Source: Bryobacterales bacterium (GTDB taxonomy: Bacteria; Acidobacteriota; Terriglobia; Bryobacterales; Bryobacteraceae). From it: a stretch of 51,874 nt of DNA. How positions within the stretch are numbered: the first letter of the stretch is position 1; every line of letters begins with the position of its first letter. This document shows, piece by piece, positions 36,745 through 46,301 of this stretch. A program made the translations under genes and the position numbers. The stretch is from the NCBI GenBank assembly GCA_030693045.1, contig JAUYBU010000068.1, forward strand, positions 1-51,874, given 5' to 3'. The notes under the pieces are model-generated. The model made no database searches and was not told the origin of the DNA. It saw only the letters and a program-made list of their open reading frames with translations.

Positions 36745-39700
36745 TCAGGAAGCGGGGGCTTCGGGGATCTCTCCTTCGTGCTCTTCGAAGAAGATCTGCT
36801 GGTCGTAGTCGACCGGTTTCCTCTTGCGCAGAAGGCTGTAGACGATGGGCACGACGAACAACGTGGTTACCGTCGCCACCGCCAGGCCGCCAATCACCGA
36901 GCGGGCCAGCGGAGAATTCTGTTCGCCGCCCTCGCCCAGGCCCAGCGCCATCGGGATCATGCCGATCACCATCGCCAGGGCGGTCATGATCACCGGCCGG
37001 ATGCGCGTGTAGCCGGCCGACAGCGCGGCTTGGCGCGCGTCGAGCCCGGCCAGTTGCTCGTCGTTGGCGAAGACCACCATCAGGATGCTGTTGGCGGTGG
37101 CCACGCCGATGCACATGATGGCGCCCATCAGCGACGGCACGTTGAACGTGGTTTGGGTCAGAAACAGGCTCCACACGATGCCCGCCAGCGCGCCGGGCAG
37201 GGCCATCAGAATAATGAACGGATCGAGCCAGCTCTGGAAGTTGACCACCATCAGCAGGTAAACCAAAACGATGGCGCCCAGGATGCCGAGCCCCAGCCGG
37301 AAGAAGGAGTTCTGCATGGTCAGCGCCTGTCCCCGCATGCTGAGGAACGTGCCCTGGGGCAGCTTCGGCTGGGTGCGGTCGAGAATCTTCCGGACGTCGG
37401 CGGCGACGCTGCCCAGGTCGCGCCGGTCGACATTGGCATACACGTCGAAGACCGGCTGCACGTTGTAGTGGTTGACGTTGAGCGTGGCCCGGTCCCGCTC
37501 AATGCCGGCCAGGTTGGAGAGCAATTGCACGCGGGCCGGCCGCGCGCCCGGGTTGCCGTAGGCCAGGTCGGCCTTGCTCGGGCCCAGGCCGGTGGCGCTG
37601 GCCGAGGGGTCGGCCGCGCCGGCCAGCGCGTCGGGCGTGGTCAGGTTCGTGTTCGCGCTCACCGCCGCCACCGGCGTGCGAAGCAGGTCGTCCAGGCTCT
37701 GGAACCGGTAGATGGGCGTTTGCACGGACACCATGTAGTTCACGCCGTTCGCCAGATTGAGCCACTGGTTAGGCGCCACCTGCCCGCTCGAGGCGAGCGA
37801 GATGAGCAGGCTATTGGCAACGTCGCGCTGCGTCAATCCAACCAGGCTGGCCTTGGTGCGATCCACGTTGACTCGCACGGCGGGCGCGTTGACCACCTGG
37901 TGGACGCGCACGTCGACCGCGCCCGGAATGCGCTCTATCTCGTCGGCCAGCTTGAGCGCGGTCTCGTATCCCAGCGTGGCATTCCGCGTCTGCACCTGGA
38001 CGTCGATGGGAGCGGGCAGGCCGAAGTTCAAAATCTGGTTGGTGATGTTGGCCGCCAGGAAATAGAACGTGACGCCGGGGAACTCGTCGTTGAGGCGCTT
38101 GCGAAGTTGCCGCTGGTAGTCCTCGGTGCGGCCGCGCCGTTCGGGTTTGAGCGAGATCAGGATATCGCCGTCGCTGACGCTGATGGTGGCGACGTCGCCA
38201 AAGGCGAGGTTGGTGCCTCCCATCGGCAGGCCGATGTTGTCGATGATGATATCGATTTCATCGGCTGGGATGACCTGCCGGATGACGTCCTCGATGCGGC
38301 CGAACAGTTGTTCGGTCTCTTCCAGGCGCGTGCCGGCGGGCGCGCGCGCGTGCAGTTTCATCTGGCCGGAATCGACCGTGGGGAAGAAATCGCGGCCCAC
38401 CAGCGGCGCCATGACCAGCGAGCCGGCGGTGAAAAGCGCGAAGCCGGCCAGCGCCAGCGCGCGGTGGTCCAGCGTCCAGTCCAGCAGCCCGGTGTAGGCG
38501 CGCCGCATCTTGTCGAAACTCCGGTTGAAGAGGAAGTGAACGCGCCGGAAGAAACCGGCATTGGCCGAAATGTCCTGGTGGCGGCCTTCCTGGTACAGGC
38601 GCGCTTCCTGTCCCAGCATGTGGTGGATCATGGCCGGCACCAGGGTGCGCGAAAGCAGGTAGGAGGCCATCATCGCGGAGACAACGGCGATCGCCAGCGG
38701 CGTAAACAGGAACTTGGCCGCGCCAGTCAGCAGCAGAACCGGAACGAAGACGATGCAGATGGCAAGCGAGGAGACGAAAGTAGGCGCCGCGATCTGCATC
38801 GCGGCGTCGAGCACGGCGCGAGTGAGCGGCTTCTTCATGGCCATGTTGCGGTGGGTATTCTCGATGGTCACGATCGCGTGATCCACCAGGATGCCGACCG
38901 CCAGCGCCAGTCCGCCCAAGGTCATCACGTTGATGGTCTCGCCCAGCAGCTTGAGAACGATCAGCGAGCTGAGGATGGAGAGCGGAATCGAGATGCAGAC
39001 GATGATCGTGCTGCGCCAACTGCCCAGGAACAGCAGAATCATCAGGCCGGTCAGCAAAGCCGCGATCAAGGCCTCCTTGGCCACGCCCTCGACCGCCGCG
39101 CGGACGAAGATCGACTGGTCGAACATCTCCCGGACCTCGAGCGCCGCCGGGAGACCGGCCATGATCCTGGGCATCGCCTTCTTGACGTTTTCGACGATGT
39201 CGAGAGTGGAGACCTGTCCATTCTTGAGGATTGTGAGCAGCGCGCCGCGCCGCCCGTTGGCGCGCACTACGCACTGCTGAACCGCCGCGCCGTCCCGGAC
39301 GTGGGCGACATCCTTGATGTAGACGGTGGCGCCGTTGACGGTCCGAATGGGAAGATCGTTGAGCTGCTCGACGGCTTCCGGGCTGGAGTTGAGCCGCACC
39401 TGGTATTCGCGCCCCTGGACGCGCACTGCGCCGGTGGGCAGGATCAGGTTTTGCAGGTTGATGGCGTTGGAAACGTCGAGCGGGGAAAGCTGCCTGCCGA
39501 ACAGCGCCTGCGGGTCCAGATCGACCATGATCTGGCGATACTTGCCGCCGAACGGCAGCGGCACCGAGGCGCCCTGCACGGTGGCAAGCTGGGTGCGGAT
39601 GAAGTTCAGCCCGTAGTCGAACAGTTCCTGCTCGCTCATCGTCTTGCTGCTCAGGCCCAGTTGCAGAATGGGAACGCTGGAGGCGTCGTACTTGATGACG

Positions 39701-40083
39701 CTTGGCGGGAATGTGCCGGGCGGCATGATGCGTATGATGCTCTGATTGATGGACGTGATCTGGGCCAGGGCGAGGTCGATCTTGACGTTGGGCTGGAAGA
39801 AGACGCGGATCACCGCCACGCCATTGTAGGACTGCGACTCGATGTGCTCGATATCGTTCACCGTGGTGGTCATCGAGCGCTCGGCCACGGTGACGATGCG
39901 CTTTTCCATCTCCTCCGGCGTCATGCCCGTGAAACTCCAGACCACGCTCACCACGGGGATGTCGATATTGGGGAAGATGTCGGCGGGCATCGACACGATC
40001 GCCGCGCCGCCCAGGATGGTTATGAGCAGCGCCAGCGCCACGAACGTATACGGGCGTCGCAGTGCGAGTCGAACAAGCCACAT
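36745..40083 (-). CDS. RND efflux pump (HAE1-like) with altered proton relay
   Basis: A protein of 1112 residues, 12 helices and two large periplasmic loops as in AcrB. The N-terminus VRLALRRPYTFVALALLITILGG, DIFPNIDIPVVSVVW and GMTPEEMEKRI are typical. In helix 4 the paired aspartates of AcrB (LVDDAIV) read LVDHAIV here, with Asp401 kept and His402 replacing the second Asp. In helix 10 the AcrB lysine position (GLSAKNAIL) reads GVATANSIL, with no Lys. It is the first gene of the operon, so pump, adaptor and channel are made in that order. The substrate is unknown. Confidence 0.93.
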   Translation of the reverse strand: MWLVRLALRRPYTFVALALLITILGGAAIVSMPADIFPNIDIPVVSVVWSFTGMTPEEMEKRIVTVAERSMTTTVNDIEHIESQSYNGVAVIRVFFQPNVKIDLALAQITSINQSIIRIMPPGTFPPSVIKYDASSVPILQLGLSSKTMSEQELFDYGLNFIRTQLATVQGASVPLPFGGKYRQIMVDLDPQALFGRQLSPLDVSNAINLQNLILPTGAVRVQGREYQVRLNSSPEAVEQLNDLPIRTVNGATVYIKDVAHVRDGAAVQQCVVRANGRRGALLTILKNGQVSTLDIVENVKKAMPRIMAGLPAALEVREMFDQSIFVRAAVEGVAKEALIAALLTGLMILLFLGSWRSTIIVCISIPLSILSSLIVLKLLGETINVMTLGGLALAVGILVDHAIVTIENTHRNMAMKKPLTRAVLDAAMQIAAPTFVSSLAICIVFVPVLLLTGAAKFLFTPLAIAVVSAMMASYLLSRTLVPAMIHHMLGQEARLYQEGRHQDISANAGFFRRVHFLFNRSFDKMRRAYTGLLDWTLDHRALALAGFALFTAGSLVMAPLVGRDFFPTVDSGQMKLHARAPAGTRLEETEQLFGRIEDVIRQVIPADEIDIIIDNIGLPMGGTNLAFGDVATISVSDGDILISLKPERRGRTEDYQRQLRKRLNDEFPGVTFYFLAANITNQILNFGLPAPIDVQVQTRNATLGYETALKLADEIERIPGAVDVRVHQVVNAPAVRVNVDRTKASLVGLTQRDVANSLLISLASSGQVAPNQWLNLANGVNYMVSVQTPIYRFQSLDDLLRTPVAAVSANTNLTTPDALAGAADPSASATGLGPSKADLAYGNPGARPARVQLLSNLAGIERDRATLNVNHYNVQPVFDVYANVDRRDLGSVAADVRKILDRTQPKLPQGTFLSMRGQALTMQNSFFRLGLGILGAIVLVYLLMVVNFQSWLDPFIILMALPGALAGIVWSLFLTQTTFNVPSLMGAIMCIGVATANSILMVVFANDEQLAGLDARQAALSAGYTRIRPVIMTALAMVIGMIPMALGLGEGGEQNSPLARSVIGGLAVATVTTLFVVPIVYSLLRKRKPVDYDQQIFFEEHEGEIPEAPAS

Positions 40084-40525
40084 GTAAGAATGACTCCGGC
40101 CAGGAAGCTGGTGGTTACCATTTCAGTGTGCAACAGCGCGGCCGCTTTGTCACTAAAGTGGGACCGGGGGGCGCCCGGCCTGTCATTCCAACATTCAGAA
40201 GAGGGCAGGCCGGGCCCGGACATAGGCGTTAAAAGAATCCTGCTGGCCAGGACGATTCTGAATCGCTATTCCGGCGCGCGCATCGTCGGGTCTCCGCTTC
40301 CGGCGAGAGTATGCCAGATGCGGTCCGCGTGGGGCAAATGCTTCTAACTGTCGGGCCCGATGGACCAGAATTGCCGGGACAACTCCCGGTAAACGCCGTC
40401 ATCCGGCCGGAGCGCCCGCAGGCCAGAGGTGGCCCACGGTTGAACAGGACTGCTCATCGTGTTCACGCTGCCTTGGCGATACACTTTTGAGCGCGGTATC
40501 ATTTCTCGCACACGTGGAGGTACCT
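40084..40525. other. Intergenic stretch with a dispersed repeat and a promoter
   Basis: Between the efflux operon start and the next gene. It holds a copy of a diverged repeat (about 40219-40275) also seen at 50641-50695, and a promoter-like pair TTGGCG (40473-40478), 18 bases, TATCAT (40497-40502). No reading frame with support is seen before 40526. The efflux operon promoter must also lie near 40084-40200 but I cannot point to it. Confidence 0.5.
40219..40275. repeat. Dispersed intergenic repeat, copy 1
   Basis: Shares CATAGGCGTTAAAA and, after a few differing bases, TGG..CGGACGA..CTGAAT.GCT with 50641-50695, in the same orientation and with small gaps. Confidence 0.55.
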
Positions 40526-40675
40526 TTGGCTGATGACGACGTTCCAACCGACGCCGCTCACTGCACCGGGATCTTCACCTCCGGCCCGGAGATCCAAGCA
40601 GCGGTGAGCCGCAGAGTCGCCATGCCAGGTGTGACACTCGGAGGAACGCGGAAGTCCACGCGGTACAGATCATAG
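40526..40675 (+). pseudogene. Possible truncated gene start
   Basis: A TTG start with a strong site GGAGG (40516-40520) at the right distance and a promoter upstream (TTGGCG/TATCAT). The first codons give MADDDVPTDAA. From about codon 12 the frame runs antisense through the 3' end of the next, convergent gene and stops at 40675. It looks like the 5' end of a gene whose body was lost when the TIGR03437-type gene segment came to lie here. Confidence 0.3.
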
Positions 40676-41523
40676 CTGCCGGGCCAGCCGACCTTGTTTA
40701 CCACCTCAGCCTCTCGTCCCCCAATGTTGACTTCGACGGGCGAGTTCACGACCTCCACGGGGTTGTCCGGAAATGGCCGAAAACCGGCTGGCAGCAAGTC
40801 CGGACGCGTGGGTCCCAAGCCTTTGGCGCGCACTACCAGCACCTCGCCCGCACGCGCCGGCTTGACCGCCGTAACCAGTGACCAGTCCGCCCCATGGAAG
40901 ACGGAGGGGCCGTCGGCCGTCTCTTCCACCTGGGGCCACTGCTTAGGGACCAGGTAGTAACGAATCCGCAGCCGGCCGCCCCCGAGAATCTGCCGTTGCG
41001 AGGGGTCCTCAGCCGCCGAAGCGTTCCGCGCGGCCGTGATGGTCTGTACCCAACCATGTTCGCCGACCACTCCGAGAAACGCACCGGCGCCGCCGAGAAT
41101 GGGGTGGGTCGGACCTAACGATCCGACGAGCCCGCCGTCGGTCAGTTTGCCAACCCATGTGCCGTCGGCCGTGAAAAGGTCAGCCGCGCAATAGACATGG
41201 TTCCCCGAGGTGACATTAGCAGCCGCCATGGTCGGGGCAGGACTCGCAGAGGGGCTCAACCTCTCGCCCCGGTTCTCCCACAGGCCCTTCGCGGGCTTGC
41301 CGTTAACGGAGACGATATCGGCGATACTGACAAATCCCAGGAAGCCGCGGATCGGAATATTCGCCACTGGGCCGGCCGAGGCTGCGAGCTTCGTGGCGTC
41401 CGGAACGTCGAACCAGTAGTACACCTGATTCTCTATCTCAATTTCGAGGAAAGCGACTCGCGGCGTCTGAGCCAGAAGCACGGCCGTACACGCCGCAAAC
41501 AAGCAAAACATCTTGAGTCTCAT
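40558..41523 (-). CDS. Exported protein with TIGR03437-type C-terminal domain
   Basis: A protein of 321 residues. Signal peptide MRLKMFCLFAACTAVLLAQ; start ATG 41523 has AAGGAGA seven bases upstream, so the longer frame is rejected. The N-terminal half is unknown (VAFLEIEIENQVYYWFDVPD). The C-terminal 110 residues show the Solibacter-type Ig-like pattern: ARAGEVLVVRAKGLGPTRPD, NSPVEVNIGGREAEVVNKV, and YRVDFRVPPSVTPGMATLRL. Such domains occur at the ends of many secreted proteins in Bryobacterales; the role is unclear. A homologous scrap of its last 40 residues lies at 43848-43965. Confidence 0.8.
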   Translation of the reverse strand: MRLKMFCLFAACTAVLLAQTPRVAFLEIEIENQVYYWFDVPDATKLAASAGPVANIPIRGFLGFVSIADIVSVNGKPAKGLWENRGERLSPSASPAPTMAAANVTSGNHVYCAADLFTADGTWVGKLTDGGLVGSLGPTHPILGGAGAFLGVVGEHGWVQTITAARNASAAEDPSQRQILGGGRLRIRYYLVPKQWPQVEETADGPSVFHGADWSLVTAVKPARAGEVLVVRAKGLGPTRPDLLPAGFRPFPDNPVEVVNSPVEVNIGGREAEVVNKVGWPGSYDLYRVDFRVPPSVTPGMATLRLTAAWISGPEVKIPVQ

Positions 41524-41670
41524 GATCTGTCTCCTTGCCGGGAGCGGAGCCGGGGAGTACAATTGCCTTGATTGCGGGCTTGCCTGCCGGACTTCGCTCA
41601 CCTGCCCTTAAAAGTTAGCCGAAGCCGGTGTGGGTGGTCTTGGGCGCAAATTGAATTATCTTGAATTAAC

Positions 41671-43827
41671 TTGAAAGTGCATCCTCCACAGCCAGCCCGG
41701 CGCATCTACCAGTTCGGTCCTTTCTCGCTGGATCCGGGCGCCCGCTTGCTGTTGAGAGAGGGGCAGGTGGTGCCGCTGAACCCGAAGGTCTTCGAGACCC
41801 TGGTGGTGCTGGTGGAGAACGCCGGCCGGCCGGTAGAGAAGAACGCGTTGCTTCGAGCCATCTGGCCGGACACGTTCGTCGAGGAGGAAAACCTCGCCCA
41901 CAATGTCTCGGTGCTACGCAAGACGCTGGGGGAGGGGCCGGGCGGGCGGCCCTACATTGAGACGCTGCGCAAGCTCGGTTACCAGTTCGTTGGGCGGGTG
42001 AGCGTAGGTTGGGAGGAAGGCCGTGCCGAGGATTCCGCCATCGTCGCGGCTCCGCGGTTGGTATCGCTGCCGCATCCAAGCGTGCGCCGCTGGCCGCGGG
42101 CGGCGACGGCCGCGGTAGTTCTGGCGGGAGCGATTCTGGCGGCGCTGGCGGGCTATCTGCTCCTGCCACGCGCCGAAGACAGGTCTCCGAAGACCGGCAC
42201 TTTTACCCAGCTCACCGACCAGCCAGGCCAGGAGATCTTTCCTAACCTCGGGCCGGACGGCCAATCGTTCGTCTACGCCGGCCGTGCCGCGGGCAACTGG
42301 GTCATTTACTTCCAACGGGTCGGTGGAAGAAATGCCATGAATCTCACCCAGGACTCCCCGGCGGATGATACCCAACCGGCGTTTTCGCCGCATGGCGACC
42401 AGATCGCATTCCGCTCAGAGCGCGATGGCGGGGGCATCTTTGTCATGGGCGCCACCGGCGAGTCAGTCCGGCGGTTGGCCGATTTCGGGCACCATCCGGC
42501 CTGGTCGCCAGACGGCAGCGAGATCGTTTGCGCTACCGTGAGCTTTCTGCGCCCGGATTCCCGCTGGCAACCTCACAGCCAGCTCTTCTCGATCAACGTC
42601 TCGACGGGCGAGAAGCGGCTGCTCACCGCCGGCATAGAAGACGCCGTGCAGCCGAGTTGGTCCCCGAACGGCCTCCGAATAGCCTATTGGAGTCTGACGC
42701 GGGGCCAGCGGGACGTTTGGAGCATCTCGGCCAGGGGCGGTGGGGCGGTTCCGCTGACTAACGATGTCTATGTGGACTGGAATCCCGTCTGGTCACCCGA
42801 TGGAAAGTTCCTCTATTTCTCCAGCGACCGGGGCGGCAGTATGAACCTTTGGCGGATCCGCATCGACGAAAAATCCGGAAGGGGGTTGGGGCAGCCTGAG
42901 CCGCTGACGACGCCATCGCCCTACGCCGGACCGTTCAGCCTCTCGCGGGATGGACGTCGAATCCTTTACGTGCACCAGGTGGGGACATCCAATATCCACG
43001 CGGCTGGCTTCGATCCCATCGCCGGACGAATCGTCGGACCGCCAGTTCCGATCACGCAGGGTTTGAGGGAGGCGGTGCGTCCGGATCTGTCTCCCGATGG
43101 CCGCTGGCTGGCCTTTAACACGTGGGGCCAGGAGGACGTGTTTGTTGCCAGGACGGACGGCACGGGGCTGCGGCAACTGACCCGGGACGTGCATAAGGAC
43201 CGGGGCGCGCGTTGGGCGCCCGATGGGAAGCACATCGCCTTTCAATCCAACCGGAGCGGCCAGTGGGAAATCTGGACCATCCGCCCAGAGGGCAACGAGC
43301 TGCGCCAGTTTAGTCAAACCCGAGGCAATAACATCTACCAACCGGTCTGGTCGCCCGATGGTTCGCGCCTGGCAGCCAGTGTGGACGGCGGCGCTCGGAC
43401 CTTCATCGCGGAAGTGGGGAGACCCTGGAGTGAGGGAAGCGTCGAGATTCTTCCCGCGTCGGCGCTGGGAGGAGCGTTTGTGGCCAGTTCCTGGTCTCGG
43501 GACGGGCGGAAGCTGGCCGGTTTCCTTCTGACGACCGATGGCCTCTTTTCCGGGATCGTCATTTACTCGCTCGCCTCGGGTGAGTACCGGCTGCTGACGG
43601 AATCCGGGTATGCACCGCGGTGGCTACGCGACAGCCGGAGGCTGCTGTTTAACCATCAGGGCAAGATCTGTCTGGCGGACACCGGATCCGCGAGGGTACG
43701 CGAGATCCTCTCGGCGGCTCCGCACCAAATCGAATCGTATTTCGCAATCTCGCCCGACGATCGCCGGATCTACTTCAGCCAGGCGGTCATCGAAGCGGAC
43801 ATCTGGCTGCTCACTCTGGCGCGCTGA
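41671..43827 (+). CDS. Membrane-bound winged-helix regulator with TolB/PD40 propeller
   Basis: A protein of 718 residues. Residues about 10-105 form an OmpR/CadC-type winged helix (YQFGPFSLDPGARLLLREG, LNPKVFETLVVLVENAG, ENLAHNVSVLRKTLGE, YIETLRKLGYQFVG). One membrane helix follows (ATAAVVLAGAILAALAGYLLL, residues about 140-162). The rest is an extracytoplasmic propeller of PD40 repeats such as HPAWSPDGSEIV, NPVWSPDGKFLYFSSDRGG and GARWAPDGKHIAFQSN. It probably senses something outside and regulates genes inside, as CadC and ToxR do. The start is TTG 41671 (or GTG 41677); no ribosome site is visible, and the region before it repeats TTGAATTA. Confidence 0.88.
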   Translation: MKVHPPQPARRIYQFGPFSLDPGARLLLREGQVVPLNPKVFETLVVLVENAGRPVEKNALLRAIWPDTFVEEENLAHNVSVLRKTLGEGPGGRPYIETLRKLGYQFVGRVSVGWEEGRAEDSAIVAAPRLVSLPHPSVRRWPRAATAAVVLAGAILAALAGYLLLPRAEDRSPKTGTFTQLTDQPGQEIFPNLGPDGQSFVYAGRAAGNWVIYFQRVGGRNAMNLTQDSPADDTQPAFSPHGDQIAFRSERDGGGIFVMGATGESVRRLADFGHHPAWSPDGSEIVCATVSFLRPDSRWQPHSQLFSINVSTGEKRLLTAGIEDAVQPSWSPNGLRIAYWSLTRGQRDVWSISARGGGAVPLTNDVYVDWNPVWSPDGKFLYFSSDRGGSMNLWRIRIDEKSGRGLGQPEPLTTPSPYAGPFSLSRDGRRILYVHQVGTSNIHAAGFDPIAGRIVGPPVPITQGLREAVRPDLSPDGRWLAFNTWGQEDVFVARTDGTGLRQLTRDVHKDRGARWAPDGKHIAFQSNRSGQWEIWTIRPEGNELRQFSQTRGNNIYQPVWSPDGSRLAASVDGGARTFIAEVGRPWSEGSVEILPASALGGAFVASSWSRDGRKLAGFLLTTDGLFSGIVIYSLASGEYRLLTESGYAPRWLRDSRRLLFNHQGKICLADTGSARVREILSAAPHQIESYFAISPDDRRIYFSQAVIEADIWLLTLAR

Positions 43828-44204
43828 GCACCGTCCCCGCGAACACGGCACCGGGATCTTCACCTCCGAGCCGGCAATCCAGGCGGCCTTCACCTGAAGG
43901 CTTGCCATTCCTGATGCGACGCCTTGGGGAACCCGAAAGTGCAGGCGGCAGACGTCGGTCATCTCCAGCGGCGACAAACTGACCATTGAAAGGCGGGAAG
44001 CTCCGATCTAGCCTGGGGCGCCGCGGACACCCATGACAGTTGTGACTGTGATTAGCAGTGCCAAACTAACGATCAGCGGCCTTTCCCGAGGTCGCCGACA
44101 TCGACAGTGTGCCGGGACGATTGGGATACATAGGGCACCCCCCTGTCCCACTCGAATGTCCCCAGCCCGGCCGAAGGCGGTCTGGTGTATCCTGGTTTCT
44201 CGTC
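43828..44204. other. Gene-free stretch holding a gene scrap
   Basis: Apart from the TIGR03437-type remnant at 43848-43965 I see no gene. It probably contains the promoter of the S9 peptidase gene, which I cannot locate. Confidence 0.5.
43848..43965 (-). pseudogene. Remnant of a TIGR03437-type protein 3' end
   Basis: The minus strand encodes DVCRLHFRVPQGVASGMASL and AAWIAGSEVKIPV, which align with the last 40 residues of the protein at 40558-41523 (DLYRVDFRVPPSVTPGMATL, AAWISGPEVKIPVQ). The stop codon present in that gene is lost, and nothing upstream resembles the rest of the protein. DNA identity is roughly two thirds, so it is an old copy. Confidence 0.7.
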
Positions 44205-46199
44205 ATGACTGGCAGACTTATCGTTTTCCTCGTTTCTTGCGCGCTGGCCGCCGCTCAACCCGCCCCGCCGCGCCTATTGAAGGTGGACGATGCGCACAGG
44301 ATGCTGGAGGTGCGCGACCCGCAGGTTTCGCCCGACGGCGCCTGGGTGGCCTACACGGTCTCGACCATCGACAAAGTGGCCGAGAAGTCCGACAGCGACG
44401 TGTGGATGGTGAAGTGGGACGGCGGCGGCCAGCAGCGGCTGACCACCAGCAAGGAGAGCGAATCGGCGCCGCGCTGGAGTCCCGACGGAAAATGGCTGGC
44501 GTTTCTCTCGGCGCGGGCCAATCGCGAGGAAGGCGCGCAGGTTTGGCTGCTGCCGCGCGCGGGCGGCGAAGCCGTGCAATTGACCACGGTGAAGGGCAGC
44601 GTCTCCGACTGCGTGTGGTCGCCCGATTCCAAGCGGCTGGCGCTGGTGGTCGCCGAGAGGGACGAGGAACCCAAGAAGGAAGGCGAAAAGCCCAAGACCC
44701 CGAAACCCATCGTGATCGACCGCTACCACTTCAAGCAGGACACGGAAGGGTATCGGACCAAAAAGCCGAACCGCGTCTGGCTGTTCGACATCGATGCGAA
44801 GAAAGCCGAACTGCTCACCACCGAGAGCTTCGACGAGTCGGCGCCGGCCTGGTCGCCCGACGGCGGCCGGATAGCCTTCGTCAGCAATCGCGCGGGCGAC
44901 GCCGGCATGTACGCCGACCGCCAGTTGTGCGTGGCGGCGTCCAAGCCGGGTTCACCGGTGCTGCAGCTCACGACGAAAGAGATGAATTTCTCCGGCTCCG
45001 GCCGCGGAGGGCGCGCGGTTTGGTCCGCCGACGGCGCGTCGCTGTTCTTCCTGGCCGGACGCGAACGGAAATTCCGCGCCTATGACCGCATGACCCTGGC
45101 GGTGATGCCGGCCACCGGCGGCGCGGCGAAACTGCTCACGCGGGCGCTGGATCGCTCGGTGGGCTCGCCCATCGCTCTCTCGGAAAGAGAACTGAGCGTC
45201 CTGGTCACCGACGACATGAGCGAGTATCCGGTGTCGGTCGACGCCGCCGGCCGGGTCAAGCGCCTGGTGGAGGGGAAGGCGGTCATCGGATCGCAGTCGG
45301 CGGCGGGCGGGCATATGGCGGTCACGGTTTCGACCGACGAATCTCCGGGCGAGATCTGCGCGCTCGAAAACGGCAAACTGCGTCCGCTCACCCGGCACAA
45401 CCAGGCTTGGCTCAAGGACATCCGTTTGGGAGAGACGCGCGAGGTTCGCTTCCAGACCGGGGACGGTGCCCAGGTACACGGTCTGCTGACCCTGCCTCCG
45501 GGCTACGAGGCGGGCCGGAAGGTCCCCACATTGCTGCGCATCCACGGCGGGCCCAACGGGCAGGATGCGCACACTTTCCAGTTCGAGCGGCAACTGTTCG
45601 CGGCCAACGGCTACGCGGTTTTGCAGGTGAACTACCGCGGCAGCGCCGGGCGCGACGAGGCGTTTCAGACCGCGATCTTCGCGGACTGGGGCAACCGGGA
45701 AGTCGTCGACCTGTTGGCGGGCGTCGATCACGTGGTCGCGGCCGACATCGCCGATCCCGCGCGCCTGGGCATCGGCGGCTGGAGCTATGGCGCCATCCTC
45801 ACCAACTACACCATCGCGCGCGACGGACGATTCAAGGCGGCCACCAGCGGCGCCGGGTCCAGCCTGCAACTGTCGGTGTACGGCTCCGACCAATACGTCG
45901 AGCAGTACGATCTCGAGATCGGATTCCCTTGGAAAGCCAGGGACCTCTGGCTGAAGCTGTCGTATCCGTTCTTCGAGGCGGATAAGATCCGCACGCCCAC
46001 GCTGTTCATGGGCGGCCAGAACGACTTCAACGTGCCGGTCATCGGCAGCGAGCAAATGTACCAGGCACTCAGAGCCAACGGCGTCGATTCGCAGCTCATC
46101 GTTTACCCAGGCGAGAACCACGGCCTCCGCAAGCCGACTTACATCCAGGACCGCCTGGAGCGCTACCTCGCCTGGTACGCCAAGTATCTCAAGCCGTGA
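44205..46199 (+). CDS. Exported S9 family prolyl oligopeptidase-like peptidase
   Basis: A protein of 664 residues with signal peptide MTGRLIVFLVSCALAAAQ; start 44205 is chosen for it although the frame is open further upstream. The N-terminal propeller has PQVSPDGAWVAYTVS, APRWSPDGKWLAFLSARAN and APAWSPDGGRIAFVSNRAG. The C-terminal alpha/beta hydrolase carries Ser in IGGWSYGAILTNY, Asp in FMGGQNDFNVP and His in PGENHGLRKPT. It matches dipeptidyl/acylaminoacyl peptidases that trim short peptides. It is likely periplasmic or secreted. Confidence 0.94.
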   Translation: MTGRLIVFLVSCALAAAQPAPPRLLKVDDAHRMLEVRDPQVSPDGAWVAYTVSTIDKVAEKSDSDVWMVKWDGGGQQRLTTSKESESAPRWSPDGKWLAFLSARANREEGAQVWLLPRAGGEAVQLTTVKGSVSDCVWSPDSKRLALVVAERDEEPKKEGEKPKTPKPIVIDRYHFKQDTEGYRTKKPNRVWLFDIDAKKAELLTTESFDESAPAWSPDGGRIAFVSNRAGDAGMYADRQLCVAASKPGSPVLQLTTKEMNFSGSGRGGRAVWSADGASLFFLAGRERKFRAYDRMTLAVMPATGGAAKLLTRALDRSVGSPIALSERELSVLVTDDMSEYPVSVDAAGRVKRLVEGKAVIGSQSAAGGHMAVTVSTDESPGEICALENGKLRPLTRHNQAWLKDIRLGETREVRFQTGDGAQVHGLLTLPPGYEAGRKVPTLLRIHGGPNGQDAHTFQFERQLFAANGYAVLQVNYRGSAGRDEAFQTAIFADWGNREVVDLLAGVDHVVAADIADPARLGIGGWSYGAILTNYTIARDGRFKAATSGAGSSLQLSVYGSDQYVEQYDLEIGFPWKARDLWLKLSYPFFEADKIRTPTLFMGGQNDFNVPVIGSEQMYQALRANGVDSQLIVYPGENHGLRKPTYIQDRLERYLAWYAKYLKP

Positions 46200-46301
46200 G
46201 GTGCCACAGCGCTCCATCCGCTCCCTGACGGTCGCGGCTCGGAAACTTCTACTGAGCCGCGCGCGTCAGCAAGCGGTTGTGGCCGCGCAGTAGCGCAGCT
46301 T

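Noticed and set aside
36613-40347. 1244-codon plus-strand frame
   Set aside because: Exact antisense shadow of the RND pump gene; composition (Arg, Gly, His, Asp) is typical of such shadows.
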